Assembly (NCBI GenBank): GCA_002780675.1
Contig: PEUR01000031.1
Span: 1-22,509 of the forward strand
From: Gallionellales bacterium CG03_land_8_20_14_0_80_55_15
GTDB lineage: Bacteria > Pseudomonadota > Gammaproteobacteria > Burkholderiales > Gallionellaceae
Length of the DNA stretch: 22,509 nt
Direction: 5' to 3'
Notes under the pieces: model-generated
Told to the model about the DNA's origin: nothing
Database searches by the model: none
The model's input: only the letters and a program-made list of their open reading frames with translations
Translations under genes and position numbers: made by a program
Shown: positions 1 to 8,162 of the stretch, piece by piece
Layout of the letters: the number at the start of each line of letters is the position of its first letter
How positions within the stretch are numbered: position 1 is the first letter of the stretch

Positions 1-329
1 AGCATATTATCCAGCGTCAAATCGGTCAGAAACCCCAACCGCCCCTGATTCACCCCTATCAATGGCACATTATGCGGCGAAAAGGCGCGCGCGATATTCA
101 ACATCGTACCGTCTCCGCCGATCACGATCGCCAAGTCAGACACCGCAGCCAGATCCGCCAACTTCATCACCGCGTAGGGATGCTCGCCCAGATGCTCGGC
201 AGTCAGACTGTCCACCGCGACGTGCAACCCCCGTCCGACCAAAAACGCCGCCAGACGCAACAAAGGCTCAGCCACTTGGGGCGACTTGTGTTTGCCTATC
301 AACGCAACGTTTTTGCAGGAAATTTTCAT
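1..329 (-). CDS. nadK: NAD kinase, N-terminal part (cut by window edge)
   Basis: NAD kinase phosphorylates NAD+ to NADP+ in the cytosol. About 109 residues are visible, starting MKISCKNVALIGKHKSP. The diagnostic GGDGTMLNIAR motif follows at about residues 72-82; its Asp is the catalytic base in the family. Next come PLIGVNQGRLGFLTD and the window edge, so the C-terminal two thirds lie outside. The ATG at 327-329 is the only sensible start, because the conserved strand begins at once and the next in-frame Met is far inside the domain. There is no Shine-Dalgarno sequence before it. Instead a good sigma-70-like promoter ends seven bases upstream, suggesting a leaderless mRNA. The gene points the same way as the ABC-F gene but is separated from it by 135 bases and has its own promoter. 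Confidence 0.93.
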   Translation of the reverse strand, partial: MKISCKNVALIGKHKSPQVAEPLLRLAAFLVGRGLHVAVDSLTAEHLGEHPYAVMKLADLAAVSDLAIVIGGDGTMLNIARAFSPHNVPLIGVNQGRLGFLTDLTLDNM

Positions 330-336
330 GGGCGCG

Positions 337-365
337 ATTAAACCACAACGCACTCATAATGACAA
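337..365 (-). promoter_or_regulatory. Predicted sigma-70 promoter of nadK
   Basis: Read on the minus strand, TTGTCA (360-365) lies exactly 17 bases before TTTAAT (337-342), each one mismatch from consensus. The -10 box is followed by CGCGCCC and then directly by the nadK ATG, so the expected transcription start falls on or next to the start codon. The GC-rich stretch after the -10 resembles that of other promoters in this window. Confidence 0.6.
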
Positions 366-464
366 AGCAGAAGACTTGAGAAATCTCTTCGCGAGCAAGG
401 AACGCCCCCTGTATTCAAGACTACAAGCCAAGCACAATATCGGCAGCATCGTGCGCCGCGTCCC

Positions 465-2309
465 CTACGCTTCCAGCGCCATTTCCAGCTCCAGCCAGCC
501 CTCTTCCAACGCATCCACACGGGCTTGCACGAGGACGTGACGGGCATTCAGACTGGCAATAAAGTCGCTACTGCACTCGGTATAGGTGGCAGGATCGCCC
601 AGTTTGCCGTTAATTTCGCCCAGTTCGGTTTGCGCCTTGTTCAACTCGATTTCCAGTTTTTTGCACTTCGCTTGCAGGGCTTTTTTGTTGGGTTTAGGAG
701 CGGCAGGCAGCGGTCTTTCCTTCTTTGCCTGCACGGTTTCGCGCGGGCGGCGCTTTTCTATCCAGGTTTTATAGTCTTCCAGATCGCCGTCGAACAGCTT
801 CGCCTCGCCGTCCGCCACCAGCCACAATTCATCGGCCACGGCGCGAATCAGGCTGCGGTCGTGCGACACCAGCACCACCGCGCCGGTGTATTCCTCCAGC
901 GCCAGCGTGAGCGCGTCGCGCATGTCCAGATCGAGGTGGTTGGTGGGTTCATCGAGCAATAACAGATGCGGCTTTTGCCACGCCAGCAGGGCTAACGCCA
1001 GTCGGCTTTTTTCGCCGCCGGAGAAAGTCGCCACCGGCCTGTCCTCGTCGTTTCCCGCCAGCCCGAAGCGCCCCAGAAAAGTGCGCAACACCAGCGCGGT
1101 TTGCTTCGGCGCGATGCGTTCCAGATGCTGCAAGGGCGTGGCGGCACTATCCAGATTTTCCAATTGATGCTGGGCAAAATAGCCGATGCGGATGTCGGGT
1201 GTCGTCTCCAGCCGACCCAAAGTGGGGAGAAGTTCGCCGACCAGCAATTTAATCAGCGTGGATTTACCCGCCCCATTCGGCCCCAACAAGGCGATGCGGC
1301 TACCCGCGCGCAGCGCCATGTTAATGTTTTTGAACAGAATTTTTTCGCCATAGGAAAATCCGACATTATCCAGACGCATCAATAAATCGGGGCTGCGCTC
1401 GGGCGCTTCGATTTCCAGCTCGAAATGCCCGTCGGTGACATGCACGGCGGCGATGCGCGTCAGCCTGTCCAACGCCTTGACGCGGCTTTGCGCCTGTTTG
1501 GCTTTGGTCGCCTTGGCGCGAAAGCGCCGCACGAAATCTTCCAGATGCGCGATTTTCGCCTGCTGGGTCTGATAAACCTGATTCTGTTGGGCAATCTTCT
1601 CGGCGCGGGCGCGCTCGAAATCGTCGTAATCGCCCGCATAACTGTCTATCACGCGGTCGTGGACGTGGGCGATGCGGTTGACGGTCGCGTTGAGGAATTC
1701 GCGGTCATGCGACACCAAAAGGATGCTGCCGGGATAGCGTGACAGATATTGCTCCAGCCAGAGAATGGCTTCCAGATCGAGGTGGTTGGTCGGTTCATCC
1801 AGCAACAGCAGATCCGCCCGACACATCAAGGCGCGCGCCAGATTGAGCCGCATTCGCCAGCCGCCGGAAAAACTGGCCACCGGGCGTTGCAGCGCGTCGC
1901 TGGCAAAACCCAGACCGTTCAACAACTGCGCGGCGCGTGCCGGCGCGCCATAACCGTCTATCGCTTCAAACTGCTGCTGTGCGGCAAACCACGCCGCATC
2001 ATGTTCCGCCTTGAGCAGAATTTTCTCCAACTGGCGCAACTTGACATCGCCGTCCAAAGCGAATTCAAGCGCCGCCTGATCGGAATGGGCGATTTCCTGT
2101 TCGACGTAGGCCAGCGTCTTGCCGCTTTGCAGCGAGACTTCGCCCGCTTCGGCTTTGATTTCCCCGCGTATCAGGCGAAACAGGGTAGATTTACCGCAAC
2201 CGTTCTTACCCACCAACCCGATGCGCTGGTCGGCGAACGCCTGCAAATTCGCCTGCTCGAACAGCGGGATGCCGCCCTGCAGGTAGGTCATATTGAGAAT
2301 ATTTAACAT
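465..2309 (-). CDS. yheS: ABC-F family ATPase, YheS type
   Basis: This is a soluble tandem ABC ATPase of the ABC-F family; members act on ribosomes rather than transporting solutes. It has 614 residues, close to the roughly 637 of E. coli YheS. ABC domain 1 has Walker A GLVGKNGCGKST (31-42), signature FSGGW (147-151) and Walker B LLLLDEPTNHLDL (167-179). A charged interdomain linker follows, with an RRFRAKATKAKQAQSR segment that fits the P-site tRNA-interaction motif region. ABC domain 2 has LLGPNGAGKST, the GYFAQHQLE segment typical of YheS, FSGGEKSRL and a second LLLLDEPTNHLDL. A Lys/Glu-rich coiled coil forms the C-terminus. All catalytic residues are present. It is divergent from the GGDEF gene. 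The start has no Shine-Dalgarno sequence but a -10-like TATCAT six bases upstream. The precise substrate state of YheS is not deducible here. Confidence 0.93.
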   Translation of the reverse strand: MLNILNMTYLQGGIPLFEQANLQAFADQRIGLVGKNGCGKSTLFRLIRGEIKAEAGEVSLQSGKTLAYVEQEIAHSDQAALEFALDGDVKLRQLEKILLKAEHDAAWFAAQQQFEAIDGYGAPARAAQLLNGLGFASDALQRPVASFSGGWRMRLNLARALMCRADLLLLDEPTNHLDLEAILWLEQYLSRYPGSILLVSHDREFLNATVNRIAHVHDRVIDSYAGDYDDFERARAEKIAQQNQVYQTQQAKIAHLEDFVRRFRAKATKAKQAQSRVKALDRLTRIAAVHVTDGHFELEIEAPERSPDLLMRLDNVGFSYGEKILFKNINMALRAGSRIALLGPNGAGKSTLIKLLVGELLPTLGRLETTPDIRIGYFAQHQLENLDSAATPLQHLERIAPKQTALVLRTFLGRFGLAGNDEDRPVATFSGGEKSRLALALLAWQKPHLLLLDEPTNHLDLDMRDALTLALEEYTGAVVLVSHDRSLIRAVADELWLVADGEAKLFDGDLEDYKTWIEKRRPRETVQAKKERPLPAAPKPNKKALQAKCKKLEIELNKAQTELGEINGKLGDPATYTECSSDFIASLNARHVLVQARVDALEEGWLELEMALEA

Positions 2310-2315
2310 CGCGCC

Positions 2316-2321
2316 ATGATA
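2316..2321 (-). promoter_or_regulatory. Possible -10 box of the ABC-F gene
   Basis: TATCAT on the minus strand is followed by GGCGCG and then the ATG of the ABC-F gene. A convincing -35 is not visible (CTGAAG at 16-base spacing is weak). If used, the transcript would be leaderless or nearly so, which fits the absence of a ribosome-binding site. Confidence 0.3.
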
Positions 2322-2458
2322 GCAGAGGGATACACCCCTTCAGTATTGATATGATCAAGATTTTTTAGTGCCCAAACCTACCCCTCGGACAAATCATCTG
2401 ATAGTCTTCACGGATTAAAAAGTTATGCTTGTTCCCGTCGAATCATCGGTGAAATGAA

Positions 2459-3514
2459 ATGGAAAACGGATATTCACAAAGCAAGGAAGAAAGTGCAGAA
2501 ATCCTGCGGCTGATTCTGCAAAAAATGGTCAAACACCCTGCGGCCTTTACCCCGCCGACTTACGCGGTGTGGTACGAATTTCTGGCGGGAATCAATCCCC
2601 GACTCAACGAGGAGATGAGCAAACTGCTCGATGCCGACGAACCGCTTAGTAACGAAACTACCCAGCATCTGTTTGACCGCTACATTTCCGAAATCAACCC
2701 GGAAGCCCAGAACAAGTTTCGCCAGAACATGCAGAAACTACTCGACGGTCTGGCCAGTCAAGCCAATTCAACCAGCGAGGACACCCGCCGCTTCAACACC
2801 GACCTCGATAAATTTGGCACAACCCTGAACAACGATCCGGCTACGCCGCTGGTTCATCAACTGGTCGGCGCAATCATGCAAGGCACCGAGCTCATGCAAA
2901 GCTCCGTTTCGGCCTTGCAAGACAAACTACTGGAAAGCAAGAGCAAGGTTGAAAAACTGCAACAGGAACTGCAAAACGCCAGAAGTGAAGCTCTGATTGA
3001 TCCGCTCACCAAGGCGCTCAACCGGCGCGGCCTGGATGTACAAATGAAAAAACTTGTTGCCAAGCCTGAATTCCAAGGCAAGCGGATCAGCTTCCTGATG
3101 CTGGACATAGATTTTTTCAAGAAGATAAATGACAACTACGGCCATATGTTTGGCGACAGGGTCATCTGCGGCATTACCGCAGCCCTCACCGCACAGGTCA
3201 AAGGTCGCGATTCGGTTGCACGGCTGGGGGGAGAAGAATTCGCCGTTGTCCTGCCCAACACGCTTACCCAAGGTGCATTTACGCTCGCCGAGCAAATCCG
3301 CAAAAGCATAGAACAAGCCAAAATCCGCAGATCGGCAAAACACGAAGATGTAGGCGGCATCACGGTCTCAATCGGCATCGCCGACTGTGAAATCACCGGC
3401 AACTGGCAAGACGCGTTAAGCCGCGCAGATACGGCGCTGTATGTTTCAAAGAAAATGGGGCGCAATAAAACGACGGTTTACGACAGTAGCATGGAAAAGA
3501 TAGACCACAATTAA
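2459..3514 (+). CDS. Soluble GGDEF diguanylate cyclase
   Basis: Predicted to make cyclic di-GMP from two GTP in the cytosol; 351 residues, with no signal peptide or membrane segment. Residues 10-90 form a helical N-terminal domain with the signature HPAAFTPPTYAVWYEFLAG; I recognise this as common in front of proteobacterial GGDEF domains but of unknown ligand. Residues 140-180 are a coiled coil (LQDKLLESKSKVEKLQQELQ) that would dimerise the enzyme. The GGDEF domain spans about 178-340: DPLTKALNRRGL, metal-binding LDIDFFKKIND (D216) and active-site GGEEF (257-261). The primary inhibitory site, normally RxxD five residues before GGEEF, reads KGRD (248-251) and so lacks its arginine. The ATG is preceded at six bases by GGTGA, a good match to the 3' half of the ribosome-binding consensus. 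There is no EAL domain. The upstream 150 bp hold no convincing promoter. Confidence 0.93.
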   Translation: MENGYSQSKEESAEILRLILQKMVKHPAAFTPPTYAVWYEFLAGINPRLNEEMSKLLDADEPLSNETTQHLFDRYISEINPEAQNKFRQNMQKLLDGLASQANSTSEDTRRFNTDLDKFGTTLNNDPATPLVHQLVGAIMQGTELMQSSVSALQDKLLESKSKVEKLQQELQNARSEALIDPLTKALNRRGLDVQMKKLVAKPEFQGKRISFLMLDIDFFKKINDNYGHMFGDRVICGITAALTAQVKGRDSVARLGGEEFAVVLPNTLTQGAFTLAEQIRKSIEQAKIRRSAKHEDVGGITVSIGIADCEITGNWQDALSRADTALYVSKKMGRNKTTVYDSSMEKIDHN

Positions 3515-3609
3515 AATGACCGTATTGGCAAGAACCTGAGCCAATATTGCAATTGCCGAGACACAACAACACCGTGTTCGTTGCAGGCATCTGTAGAAGC
3601 ACAACGGGC

Positions 3610-3645
3610 ATTGCGCCAGGTTTGTTTCAAAACCTATAGCGCAAT
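3610..3645. repeat. Imperfect hairpin downstream of the GGDEF gene
   Basis: ATTGCGC (3610-3616) and AGGTTT (3618-3623) pair with AAACCT (3630-3635) and GCGCAAT (3639-3645) around a six-base loop, with one internal mismatch bubble. It lies between two convergent genes, so it may act as a bidirectional transcript end, but neither side has a T run. Confidence 0.35.
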
Positions 3646-3729
3646 CCCTTTCTGTCAGCCAGCCAACTATCCCACCCGACTCACCGTCAATCCATGCGAA
3701 GCCACCGGAACTTTACACCTGTAGGCAGC

Positions 3730-4758
3730 TTATATTTTGCGCACTTTTACAGAATAGTTGCCCATCCCGTTGGCGCGATTGTAGTGCCGCACCTGCACAA
3801 AATAATCGCCAGCAATCAAATCCGTCACAATGCGCGCATTCGTGCCGATACCGGAATCATCGTCTTCAGCGATCAAAGTCGTTTCACTGTTGGGTCCGAA
3901 GACTTTCATGACCACATCGGTAGGCCCCCGGGTGTCAATCAAGTAGCGTCCGTCCACTTTGGCGGTAAAGCGAAAAAGGTCTTCTTCGCCCACCATGCCA
4001 ATGGCCGCTTGCGTCCTTAGTCTGGCGTTGATTTTGAGTTCCGTCGCGGCAGAAACTGGAATACCGGCCTTGGGGTACATCCTCGCTCCGGCGATAAATT
4101 CTTTGTCCATGCGGGAGAGAATATCGTTCTGCATGGTACCAATACCGTTCAGCGTCCAGGAATCCGGGAAGAAATAAAGCATGATGGACTCGGGGTCGAA
4201 CGCAGTTCCCTTAAGCTGGTCTGCGCGGTATTTATCCAAAATATTGTGGCGCGTCTTCTGCTCATCCCAGAAATTGGGAGATTTTGCCATTTCACGGATG
4301 ACGACTTGCTCGTTCCACTGAATCCCCCCGGCAGGATTTTGATGCTCGTGTGCGAGTCCGATGGCGTGTCCAAATTCATGAGCTGGCGTTCCGCCGTCAA
4401 GGAATCCCAGATTCATGGTAGGCGCGTTCAGCGGGATGGCACTGCAATCAGTACCGATATAAGACCAGGCACCGTCACTGGGGTCAAAAGCGATGCGAAT
4501 GTCAGCATCCGGCGCATTATTAAAATCGAACTTAATGTTGGCGACCTGCGCCCACCAACCAGCCTGTTGACGCACTTTATCCTGTTCGGCGACCGTGCCT
4601 CCCATGAATCTCACCCGCAGCGTCGAACCGTTCATCCACGTCTTGCCGATCGGCGCTATGGCACGCACCGGACCTCCAGCGATGCGCGCAACAGTCTGGA
4701 GTCTCATCATGTCACGGGGCAAAATACGATCAATACAAATTTTGGGTCTGTCAGTCAT
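3730..4758 (-). CDS. Zincin metalloprotease (astacin/matrixin-like) with PPC-like C-terminal domain
   Basis: Predicted zinc endopeptidase, 342 residues. The catalytic motif HEFGHAIGLAHEH at 127-139 is a full HExxHxxGxxH (ligands H127, H131, H137; base E128). A Met-turn SIMLYFFP surrounds M193, so this is a metzincin; the trailing HE after the third ligand and the SIMxY turn resemble astacins and matrixin-like M12 enzymes. Residues from about 231 to 342 look like a bacterial pre-peptidase C-terminal (PPC) beta domain (GEEDLFRFTAKVDGRYLIDT, then DYFVQVRHY). The ATG at 4756-4758 is chosen because AGGAGGA lies eight bases upstream; an in-frame ATG 16 codons earlier has nothing comparable. Odd point: the N-terminus (MTDRPKICIDRILPRDMM) is not a signal peptide and there is no clear propeptide, although most relatives are secreted. 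Export by another route or an intracellular role are both open. Confidence 0.85.
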   Translation of the reverse strand: MTDRPKICIDRILPRDMMRLQTVARIAGGPVRAIAPIGKTWMNGSTLRVRFMGGTVAEQDKVRQQAGWWAQVANIKFDFNNAPDADIRIAFDPSDGAWSYIGTDCSAIPLNAPTMNLGFLDGGTPAHEFGHAIGLAHEHQNPAGGIQWNEQVVIREMAKSPNFWDEQKTRHNILDKYRADQLKGTAFDPESIMLYFFPDSWTLNGIGTMQNDILSRMDKEFIAGARMYPKAGIPVSAATELKINARLRTQAAIGMVGEEDLFRFTAKVDGRYLIDTRGPTDVVMKVFGPNSETTLIAEDDDSGIGTNARIVTDLIAGDYFVQVRHYNRANGMGNYSVKVRKI

Positions 4759-5160
4759 TTCTCGTTCCTCCTGTATTAGTGGCATCCGACGAGCAATGGG
4801 GTGCAAGGTCTTACTTCACCCCGAATTACTGGCTCGCACCGTACCTGCCCACTACCTGTCGGTCAATACGCCAAATGGTCTATGCATTTCGACCTGGCTC
4901 AAGCCCGGTAAATATGCGTCATTGATGGAGTAACGGATAAAACGGCTCAACTCCGGCTAGGACTAAAGCCAAAACCATACAGGTCGGGTCACGCCCGAGA
5001 GAATACGCCAAAAATCACGCAACCTATTGTTTTTGAATGTAAAAATAAAAATCCATGAAAAAAATAGGTAAATTTAACGGGAAGAGAGACTCAATGCTGA
5101 ATGCAGCGTCATGCCGTTGCACGCCAAATCCTCTTCAGACAGGCATATTAGCAACCCTCT
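4759..5160. other. 402-bp intergenic stretch upstream of the metalloprotease
   Basis: No credible gene on either strand. The half next to the metalloprotease is GC-balanced and holds the strong ribosome-binding site (AGGAGGA, minus strand) plus small stems such as TCGGG/CCCGA at 4984-4998. The stretch 5020-5080 is AT-rich. Within it, on the minus strand, TTTACC and TTTATT are spaced by 17 bases, a weak promoter candidate that would give a leader of roughly 300 bases. I compared the leader with the cyclic di-GMP riboswitch pattern and found no match. The remainder, next to rlmF, shows nothing I can name. Confidence 0.4.
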
Positions 5161-6138
5161 TCAGCGCGTAGCGCCCCAAGTTTGCCGCTGACTTGCCTCC
5201 AGAAAAGTCCACGCCACAAAACGGCTATTCTTCTGTCCCTGCGCCATTTCTATCGTCCGGTAATCTTGTACGCCCGCTTTTTTCAGCGCGCGATACACGC
5301 CGGGCAAACTGGCCGACTTCGAGATCAGGCTGGTGAACCACAGACAGCGATCACGGAATGCTGCACTCTCCGCGATCATGCGGCACACGAACGCCTCATC
5401 GCCGCCCTCGCACCACAGCTCCGCGCCCTGCCCGCCGAAATTCAACAGCGGTTTTATAGCGGCAACCTTGCCAAGATTCTTCCATTTGCGCCGTGTCCCC
5501 GCGCAGGCTTCAGCGGGTGAGGCGTGAAAAGGCGGGTTGCACAGGGTGATGTCAAAAGTTTCCTCCGGCTGCATCACACCCTTGAATATCACCTGTCTTG
5601 ACGCTTGCAAGCGCAGGGTAATGACATCGTTCAAACCCGTGTTCGCATCCAGGACACGTTGCGCATTGGCAAGTGCTGCCGGATCAATATCACTGCCGAC
5701 AAATTGCCAGCCAAAGCTGCGATGACCGATGAGCGGATAGATGCAGTTCGCCCCCGTGCCGATGTCCAGCACCCGCACTGATTCGCCGATTGGTACAACG
5801 CCACCGTTCCCCTCGGCCAGCAAATCGGCAAGATAATGCAGATAATCCGCTCTGCCCGGAATGGGCGGACAAAGGTACTGCGCCGGAATATCCCAGCCGT
5901 TAATGCCATACTCCCACTTTAACAACGCGCGATTGAGTGCCCTCACGGCAACCGGATCGGCGAAATCCATGGACGCGTCGCCATAACCATTCAACGATAC
6001 AAAGGCTGCCAGTTCGGGGCTATTAGCGGTGAGCTGTTTGAAGTCATAGCGACCACGATGCGGATTGCGCGGGTGTAAAGCCGTTTTCACGGCAGGTGCG
6101 GCACTACCCTTCGCTACGCTAGCGGGTTTATTTTTCAT
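5161..6138 (-). CDS. rlmF: 23S rRNA (adenine-1618-N6)-methyltransferase RlmF
   Basis: Cytosolic SAM-dependent enzyme that methylates N6 of A1618 in 23S rRNA. The 325-residue protein shows the family N-terminus [13 protein letters not shown], then [20 protein letters not shown]. The SAM-binding [14 protein letters not shown] lies at about 125-138, an acidic loop SDIDPAAL follows, and the catalytic NPPF is at 201-204. I chose the ATG at 6136-6138; an in-frame TTG twelve codons upstream is possible but has no ribosome-binding site, and E. coli RlmF also starts just before the LHPRN motif. The segment before LHPRN is a Lys/Ala-rich tail, as often seen in RNA-binding enzymes. It is a single-gene unit with non-coding stretches of about 400 bp on both sides. 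Confidence 0.93.
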   Translation of the reverse strand: MKNKPASVAKGSAAPAVKTALHPRNPHRGRYDFKQLTANSPELAAFVSLNGYGDASMDFADPVAVRALNRALLKWEYGINGWDIPAQYLCPPIPGRADYLHYLADLLAEGNGGVVPIGESVRVLDIGTGANCIYPLIGHRSFGWQFVGSDIDPAALANAQRVLDANTGLNDVITLRLQASRQVIFKGVMQPEETFDITLCNPPFHASPAEACAGTRRKWKNLGKVAAIKPLLNFGGQGAELWCEGGDEAFVCRMIAESAAFRDRCLWFTSLISKSASLPGVYRALKKAGVQDYRTIEMAQGQKNSRFVAWTFLEASQRQTWGATR

Positions 6139-6213
6139 GCCTGATTTCGCTTCAAAATGAGTCCGCCTTTGCAAAGAGGCAGGAGTTTATCCGATTCCGC
6201 TTCATTGTCGAAG

Positions 6214-6237
6214 CGACTGAACTTCGCCCGACTGAAC
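6214..6237. repeat. Direct repeat CGACTGAAC x2 upstream of rlmF
   Basis: Two exact nine-base copies at 6214-6222 and 6229-6237, with a 15-bp centre-to-centre distance, about 75-100 bases upstream of the rlmF start. The spacing could suit a regulator binding neighbouring DNA faces, or it may be chance. Confidence 0.3.
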
Positions 6238-6517
6238 TGACTGGCCGCATGACATCAGTTGCAATACGCTGCGCTATTGACCCAAGCTATTTAGCATTAT
6301 TCAATGCCTGACCGAGTCTGGCCATTTGTTGCTTTGGCGCGTTCAAAATTCGCCAGAATGAGGGGAGGGTACAGAAAATCACAAGAAATGATGCGAACGC
6401 TGCCGGGAAATGAAACAGTGAAAAGCGGGCAATCAACTACATCATGCACAGGCCGCGACGTATGCCGGAGACACCGTTTTAAGAACACTGGAAAAAACAC
6501 AGCAAACACACGGTTGG

Positions 6518-6541
6518 CAGCCCGCCCGCCTGTGCGGGCTG
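6518..6541. terminator. GC-rich hairpin just after the DUF3330 gene
   Basis: CAGCCCGC (6518-6525) pairs perfectly with GCGGGCTG (6534-6541) around an eight-base loop. It begins one base after the stop codon of the minus-strand gene, where a transcript end is expected. The T-rich tail is poor on both strands, so it is a probable but not classical intrinsic terminator. Confidence 0.45.
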
Positions 6542-6542
6542 T

Positions 6543-6740
6543 CTACTTCTGTTTGTCCGGTGTTTTACTGTCTGCCTGATCGCTCTCTTTTTGCCATTTA
6601 GCGTAACAGTCCAACCCGCAGAAATGTGCAACATAATCAGATGCTTCAGGAATTTTAGCTTCAGAAAGTGGCACTTCCTTGCGGCAAATATCACATGCGA
6701 CTGTTTCGACTTCAGGCAACTCTTTATCCTTATTCATCAT
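6543..6740 (-). CDS. Small DUF3330-type zinc-binding protein
   Basis: A 65-residue cytosolic protein, mostly one metal-binding unit: CDICRKEVPLSEAK, then YVAHFCGLDCYAKWQ. The four cysteines (CxxC and CxxxC, about 25 residues apart) would hold one zinc. The pattern matches what I know as DUF3330, a mini zinc-finger family also found near mercury-resistance genes; its function is unknown. The C-terminal tail is charged (KESDQADSKTPDKQK). Two ATGs are adjacent; AGGGAG lies three bases before the first and six before the second, so translation may start one codon later than given. It follows rimO at 84 bases on the same strand, so it may be the last gene of the ZIP-rimO transcript. Confidence 0.82.
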   Translation of the reverse strand: MMNKDKELPEVETVACDICRKEVPLSEAKIPEASDYVAHFCGLDCYAKWQKESDQADSKTPDKQK

Positions 6741-6794
6741 GCACTCCCTAGTGTTGTTAAATACCTGCGCAGCTTATCGGGGAATAATGGAAGG

Positions 6795-6809
6795 TGCAAG
6801 CAACTTGCA
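6795..6809. repeat. Small inverted repeat after rimO
   Basis: TGCAAG and CTTGCA flank a three-base loop, 15 bases past the rimO stop codon. It could be a weak transcript attenuator before the DUF3330 gene; there is no T run. Confidence 0.25.
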
Positions 6810-6824
6810 AGGCTCTGCGCACCC

Positions 6825-8141
6825 TCAAACCAGTTCGCCCCACAGATCATGCGTATCGGAATCGGTAATTCTGACTTCCACCCTGTCGCCCACGTTCAGA
6901 TGTTGACCGTCGTTGATATACACCTGACCGTCAATTTCCGGCGCATCGGCAAAACTACGCGCAATCGCACCTTCTTCGTCCACCTCGTCCACCAGCACGG
7001 TCAGCGTCTTGCCAATTTTTAGCTTGAGCTTTTCTTCGCTGATTTCTTCCTGCAACCACATCAGGCGCGCCAGACGCTCTTCCTGCACTTCGGGCGGCAC
7101 AGGATCGGGCAATTCGTTGGCCACTGCGCCCTCCACCGGCGAATAGATGAACGCCCCGACCCGATCGAGTTGCGCTTCTTCAATAAAATCAAGCAGTTCC
7201 TCGAACTCTTCTTCGGTCTCGCCGGGGAAGCCGACGATGAAGGTGCTGCGCAAGGTGAGTTCAGGGCAAATTTCGCGCCATTGTTTGATGCGCGCCAGCA
7301 CGTTCTCGCTGCTGCCGGGGCGTTTCATCAGCTTCAAAATGCGCTGATTGGCGTGCTGGAACGGTATATCCAGATAAGGCAAAATTTTACCTTGCGCCAT
7401 CAACGGGATCACTTCGTCCACATGCGGGTAAGGATAGACGTAATGCAGCCGCACCCATACCCCCAGACTGCCGAGTGCTGCGGCCAGCTCGGTCATGCGC
7501 GTCCTGAGCGGTCTGCCGCCCCAGAAGCCGGTGCGGTATTTCACGTCCACGCCGTAGGCGCTGGTGTCCTGCGAGATAACCAGCAATTCCTTAACGCCGG
7601 AATCCACCAGACTCTGGGCTTCCGCCATCACTTCACCCACTGGACGGCTGACCAGATCGCCGCGCAGGCTGGGGATAATGCAGAAGGTACAGCGATGGTT
7701 GCAGCCTTCGGAAATTTTCAGGTAGGCGTAATGCTTCGGCGTTAAGCGGATGCCTTGCGGGGGAACCAGGTCGGTATAGGGATCGTGCGGTTTGGGCAGA
7801 TAGTGATGCACCGCCTCCATCACTTCGTCGGTCTGGTGCGGGCCGGTCACGGCGAGCACCTTGGGATGGGCATCCTTGACCACATCGCCCTTCGCGCCCA
7901 GGCAACCGGTAACGATCACACGGCCATTTTCCGCCAGCGCCTCGCCAATGGCATCGAGTGACTCTTCCACCGCGCTGTCTATGAAACCGCAGGTATTGAC
8001 CACCACCAGATCGGCATCCTGATAGGTATCGGAAATCAGATAGCCCTCGGCGCGTAAACGGGTGAGGATGTGCTCGGAATCCACAGTCGCCTTGGGGCAA
8101 CCCAGTGATACGAAACCGACTTTGGGCACAGGATTGTTCAT
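6825..8141 (-). CDS. rimO: Ribosomal protein S12 methylthiotransferase RimO
   Basis: Radical-SAM enzyme that adds a methylthio group to a conserved Asp of ribosomal protein S12. It has 438 residues, the usual length. The N-terminal UPF0004 domain carries the auxiliary iron-sulfur cluster cysteines C15 ([12 protein letters not shown]), C51 (NTCGF) and C80 (TGCLG). The radical-SAM motif [10 protein letters not shown] gives C147, C151 and C154, followed by [14 protein letters not shown]-terminal TRAM domain of about 65 residues follows ([14 protein letters not shown] through [18 protein letters not shown]). [12 protein letters not shown] and IPSLRG are typical of RimO rather than MiaB. The start is the ATG at 8139-8141 with a modest AGAAAG seven bases upstream. 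The ZIP transporter gene ends 21 bases upstream on the same strand, so the two are probably co-transcribed, pairing metal uptake with an enzyme that needs two iron-sulfur clusters. Confidence 0.97.
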   Translation of the reverse strand: MNNPVPKVGFVSLGCPKATVDSEHILTRLRAEGYLISDTYQDADLVVVNTCGFIDSAVEESLDAIGEALAENGRVIVTGCLGAKGDVVKDAHPKVLAVTGPHQTDEVMEAVHHYLPKPHDPYTDLVPPQGIRLTPKHYAYLKISEGCNHRCTFCIIPSLRGDLVSRPVGEVMAEAQSLVDSGVKELLVISQDTSAYGVDVKYRTGFWGGRPLRTRMTELAAALGSLGVWVRLHYVYPYPHVDEVIPLMAQGKILPYLDIPFQHANQRILKLMKRPGSSENVLARIKQWREICPELTLRSTFIVGFPGETEEEFEELLDFIEEAQLDRVGAFIYSPVEGAVANELPDPVPPEVQEERLARLMWLQEEISEEKLKLKIGKTLTVLVDEVDEEGAIARSFADAPEIDGQVYINDGQHLNVGDRVEVRITDSDTHDLWGELV

Positions 8142-8162
8142 TCTATAACTTTCTAAATTAAA

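Larger units (their letters stand above)
6139..6542. other. 404-bp intergenic stretch between rlmF and the DUF3330 gene
   Basis: No convincing protein gene. Near the rlmF side there are two direct repeats of CGACTGAAC 15 bp apart (6214-6237), and CGAAG/CTTCG flank the first copy as a small stem. On the plus strand TTGACC (6277-6282) is followed 17 bases later by TTCAAT (6300-6305), a fair promoter pointing at the 6306-6541 stretch, which ends in a GC-rich hairpin. That combination could drive a small RNA, but I see no structure to confirm it. The 91-codon reading frame there has atypical composition and I do not accept it. Confidence 0.35.

Noticed and set aside
1749..2306. Open frame of 185 codons on the plus strand
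   Set aside because: It lies antisense within the ABC-F gene, whose conserved motifs account for the sequence; the frame is a shadow of that gene.
4980..5040. Possible cyclic di-GMP riboswitch before the metalloprotease
   Set aside because: A GGTCACG-like start was seen on the plus strand, but that is the wrong strand for the gene and the conserved core and tetraloop-receptor elements are missing.
6139..6174. TTG start extending rlmF by twelve codons
   Set aside because: No ribosome-binding site, and the family normally starts just before the LHPRN motif.
6304..6579. Plus-strand open frame of 91 codons
   Set aside because: Composition is unlike the neighbours (Arg, Thr, Cys-rich without a motif), it overlaps the 3' end of the DUF3330 gene, and there is no fitting ribosome-binding site.
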